A stretch of 64,000 bases of DNA from Algibacter mikhailovii (GTDB lineage: Bacteria > Bacteroidota > Bacteroidia > Flavobacteriales > Flavobacteriaceae), in assembly GCF_014651495.1 (NCBI RefSeq), contig NZ_BMWZ01000007.1, forward strand, positions 224,198 through 288,197, written 5' to 3'. Both the position numbers and the translations under genes were made by a program. Every line of letters starts with the position of its first letter. The stretch's first letter is position 1. The notes under the pieces are model-generated. The model was not told the origin of the DNA. It was given only the letters and a program-made list of their open reading frames with translations, and searched no databases. Shown here in pieces: positions 62,448 to 64,000 of the stretch.

Positions 62448-62461
62448 TGTTTTTGCAAAAA
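62448..62461 (+). promoter_or_regulatory. Promoter-like element of the YbjQ-like gene (TGTTTTTGCAAAAA)
   Basis: TTTTTGCAAAAA (62450-62461) repeats the palindrome of the TPR promoter, again exactly 13 bases ahead of the start codon (62474). The -7 element reads TGTTTTTG, one base from TAnnTTTG. Confidence 0.45.
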
Positions 62462-62473
62462 CAAATTTGAGTT

Positions 62474-63208
62474 ATGGGAATTTTTGGAAGTAAGAATAGT
62501 GAGTTAACTAAAGAGCAATGTGATAAGCTAAATGGTTTATTGCCTAGTAGTCTTAGAAAAGGTACATGGAAGACTAATGATTTTAAAAATCAGAATATGG
62601 AAGAGGTTCATATTCACAATCGAATGAAAAATTATATAAAATCAAAGATTGATTTATATAAAAAGGCTGAGGACTCTATTGTTAAATTACAAGTTGAAAT
62701 TGATTTAAAAGCCAGTTCTAAAATTAAATTATTCAATACAGAAATATATGAAGCTAAGCCAATTGGATTAGTTGATGTTGGAATTGTTAAGAAGTTTGGC
62801 ACTGCTTCTACAGGTAATCGATTTGAAAATGGTTTGTTAGGTTATGCTTTAGAGCAATCTTTGGATGATGCATGGGCTAAGGGTAATTCTCAAGAAGTAT
62901 CGGTTAATGAAGTTAAAGAGTTGCTGAAACTGAGAGCTTTTAAGCTTTTTCCAAATTGTAATCTAATTTATAAGTATGATGTTGATTTTAGAGAAATTGG
63001 CTCGTCGGGTAATGTGTTTGTTTATTTAAGAGGTACAGCATGTGCTGGGAGAAATGATGAAGTAGCTCTTGAAATTGAAAAAGGTAGGCAAGAGTTTGAA
63101 AGAAGAAATAAGGAAATTGAAAAAATGAAAGAAGATGTAGAATTGATGAAAATTCAATTAGATAAAATCCCAAAAACTCCTGAAGAAATTGAGAATAAAT
63201 TAGCTTAA
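62474..63208 (+). CDS. YbjQ-like domain protein with coiled-coil tail
   Basis: 244 residues, no signal peptide. The N-terminal ~60 residues are charged (SELTKEQCDKLNGLLPSSLR). The middle resembles the YbjQ (DUF74) fold in order: an opening VDVGIVKKFG strand, a long loop, then a LFPNCNLIYKYDVDFRE and SGNVFVYLRGTAC strand pair. The last ~45 residues (EIEKGRQEFERRNKEIEK and so on) form a coiled coil. YbjQ proteins form pentamers; here the C-terminal coil could extend the assembly. Similarity is by eye. The gene is co-oriented with the TPR gene, with its own copy of the shared promoter element. Confidence 0.55.
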   Translation: MGIFGSKNSELTKEQCDKLNGLLPSSLRKGTWKTNDFKNQNMEEVHIHNRMKNYIKSKIDLYKKAEDSIVKLQVEIDLKASSKIKLFNTEIYEAKPIGLVDVGIVKKFGTASTGNRFENGLLGYALEQSLDDAWAKGNSQEVSVNEVKELLKLRAFKLFPNCNLIYKYDVDFREIGSSGNVFVYLRGTACAGRNDEVALEIEKGRQEFERRNKEIEKMKEDVELMKIQLDKIPKTPEEIENKLA

Positions 63209-63289
63209 TCACTTATTCAGTCCTAGAATGAAAAGATTAATATATCTGAAAAATTTAATTTGAAACTAAAGGGAAATATGATAAAACAA

Positions 63290-63314
63290 GTAGCGTGTCG
63301 CTACTATAGCGCTA
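63290..63314. repeat. Short hairpin cluster after the YbjQ-like gene
   Basis: GTAGCG (63290-63295)-TGT-CGCTAC (63299-63304), then TAGCGCTA (63307-63314), a second palindrome with the same GCGCTA core. No T-run. May be a remnant of an inverted repeat element. Confidence 0.35.
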
Positions 63315-63332
63315 CTATTAAAAATAAAAAAT

Positions 63333-63363
63333 CCTGTTAATCAAAAAAATTAACAGGGTTTTT
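63333..63363 (+). terminator. Terminator after the TPR/YbjQ-like genes
   Basis: CCTGTTAAT (63333-63341) and ATTAACAGG (63349-63357) make a perfect 9-bp stem with a CAAAAAA loop, followed by GTTTTT. About 125 bases downstream of the YbjQ-like stop codon. Confidence 0.7.
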
Positions 63364-63881
63364 CAGTACACAACATTGACTTATTCTCGAACCAAACGAT
63401 TAAATTGTTTGAAGATTTGTGGTTAAATGGAAACGATTGATTATGATTGGTATTCAAAACTGTAGCTCCCAAATAATAGGTTCAGCTTATCCTGATTTGA
63501 CCTCTCTTTTTCTCGTCTGGCGATGTTATTATGAAATCATTAGATTATTTTATTCTGGGCTATGTTGAATCATCTTAATATTTAAAATCTAATTGGTCTC
63601 CATTCTAATGCTTTTTCTCGGGATAAAAAAAATAAGACAACCTATGACTTATCGGTCTTTTAATTAAACGCAACTAGTAATTCGCTTAATTACAATATAT
63701 TATGCAGCTTGCTTAAGCATCCACTAATTTGAGTGGTGACCTAATTTAAAGTGTCGGATTCAAAATAGGAAAAGTCACCTATTTTTTATCATGCCTTTTT
63801 GATCCAATGTGAAAAATCGGAGATTTTTCCGGTGCTGACAGAAAGCAGAAAAGGCAATTTTACCTCCAAACCGCCATTGGA
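63364..63881. other. Intergenic region without recognised gene
   Basis: Between the terminator at 63333-63363 and the DUF885-like gene end. It includes a second hairpin at 63762-63785. No plausible gene. Confidence 0.45.
63762..63785. terminator. Bidirectional terminator-like hairpin near the DUF885-like gene
   Basis: AAAATAGG (63762-63769), 8-base loop, CCTATTTT (63778-63785), then TT. On the + strand the arm is followed by TTATC; on the minus strand the other arm ends in CCTATTTTG, about 97 bases past the DUF885-like stop codon. Probably ends that gene. Confidence 0.4.
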
Positions 63882-64000
63882 TTATAGACCAGGTCGTAGG
63901 TTTTTTTCTGTTTTTAAGTTAATCCAATCTTCAATACTTTTTGTTAAGTCACTTATTGGTATAGCTCCATTTTCTAAGATTTTTTCGTGAAACTCTTTGA
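63882..64000 (-). CDS. C-terminus of a DUF885-like protein, partial
   Basis: The last 38 codons of a gene entering from the right edge, stop TAA at 63884-63882. The residues read KEFHEKILENGAIPISDLTKS then IEDWI, and end LRPGL. The pattern FHxxxLxxGxxP...L...I..WI is the conserved C-terminal segment of DUF885 proteins (exported, often metallopeptidase-like). The rest lies outside the window. Confidence 0.5.
   Translation of the reverse strand, partial: KEFHEKILENGAIPISDLTKSIEDWINLKTEKNLRPGL

Noticed and set aside
1..64000. tRNA, rRNA, CRISPR or prophage genes
   Set aside because: No cloverleaf, rRNA segment, regular spacer-repeat array, integrase, terminase or capsid-like gene was seen.

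Overview
The window looks like chromosomal DNA of a member of the Flavobacteriaceae (Bacteroidota). It is AT-rich and dense in exported lipoproteins. Several promoters fit the Bacteroidota pattern TTG-N18..20-TAnnTTTG. It carries a TonB receptor with a carboxypeptidase-like leader domain next to a DUF4374 lipoprotein, and families common in marine flavobacteria (sulfatases, BNR-repeat proteins, GH30). I see no rRNA, tRNA, CRISPR array, prophage or transposase gene.

Layout. 1-11.8 kb is a minus-strand block of exported hydrolases: a partial terpene-cyclase-fold protein, an NAPE-PLD-like metallo-hydrolase, a serine alpha/beta hydrolase, a large BNR/sortilin-like protein, a proline iminopeptidase-like lipoprotein, a frameshifted membrane protein, a DUF4174 protein and a penicillin-acylase-type amidase. 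At 12.2-15.8 kb a plus-strand group holds an App1-type phosphatase overlapping a diacylglycerol-kinase-type lipid kinase, then an exported amidohydrolase. At 15.9-25.8 kb is a 974-residue fusion of an M61-type peptidase and an amidohydrolase, then OsmC, alcohol dehydrogenase, DUF302, sulfatase, a Zn-protease-like lipoprotein and a GyrI-like protein. A complete arsenic operon (arsR, DUF6428, arsC, acr3) occupies 25.98-28.57 kb, with candidate operators and a terminator. A TetR/cupin divergent pair with two matching palindromic operators lies at 28.8-29.9 kb. An AraC-SDR-dimer-domain run follows, with a 58-residue membrane protein not far beyond it.

At 35.3-40.2 kb a three-gene uptake operon (TonB receptor, DUF4374, PepSY membrane protein) probably handles ferric siderophores. 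From 40.5 to 54.4 kb are GH30, a serine hydrolase, a DUF3179-amidohydrolase pair, VOC, a phytase-like propeller, a C45 acyltransferase-type hydrolase, an outer-membrane barrel, DUF1254/1214, CPBP and LytTR. From 54.5 to 61.1 kb are nitronate monooxygenase, a second sulfatase, a prolidase-like amidohydrolase, an exported RidA-like protein and DUF3500. The end holds a TPR protein and a YbjQ-like protein that share an almost identical upstream element, then the 3' end of a DUF885-like gene.

The most unusual items are the M61-amidohydrolase fusion, the PA phosphatase/lipid kinase overlap, the mirror-image control region of the TetR/cupin pair, a ~165-base intergenic repeat found twice with a partial third copy (each upstream of a minus-strand single-gene accessory unit), and the shared TTTTTGCAAAAA element. 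All family names come from reading motifs in translated sequence; no database search was made.
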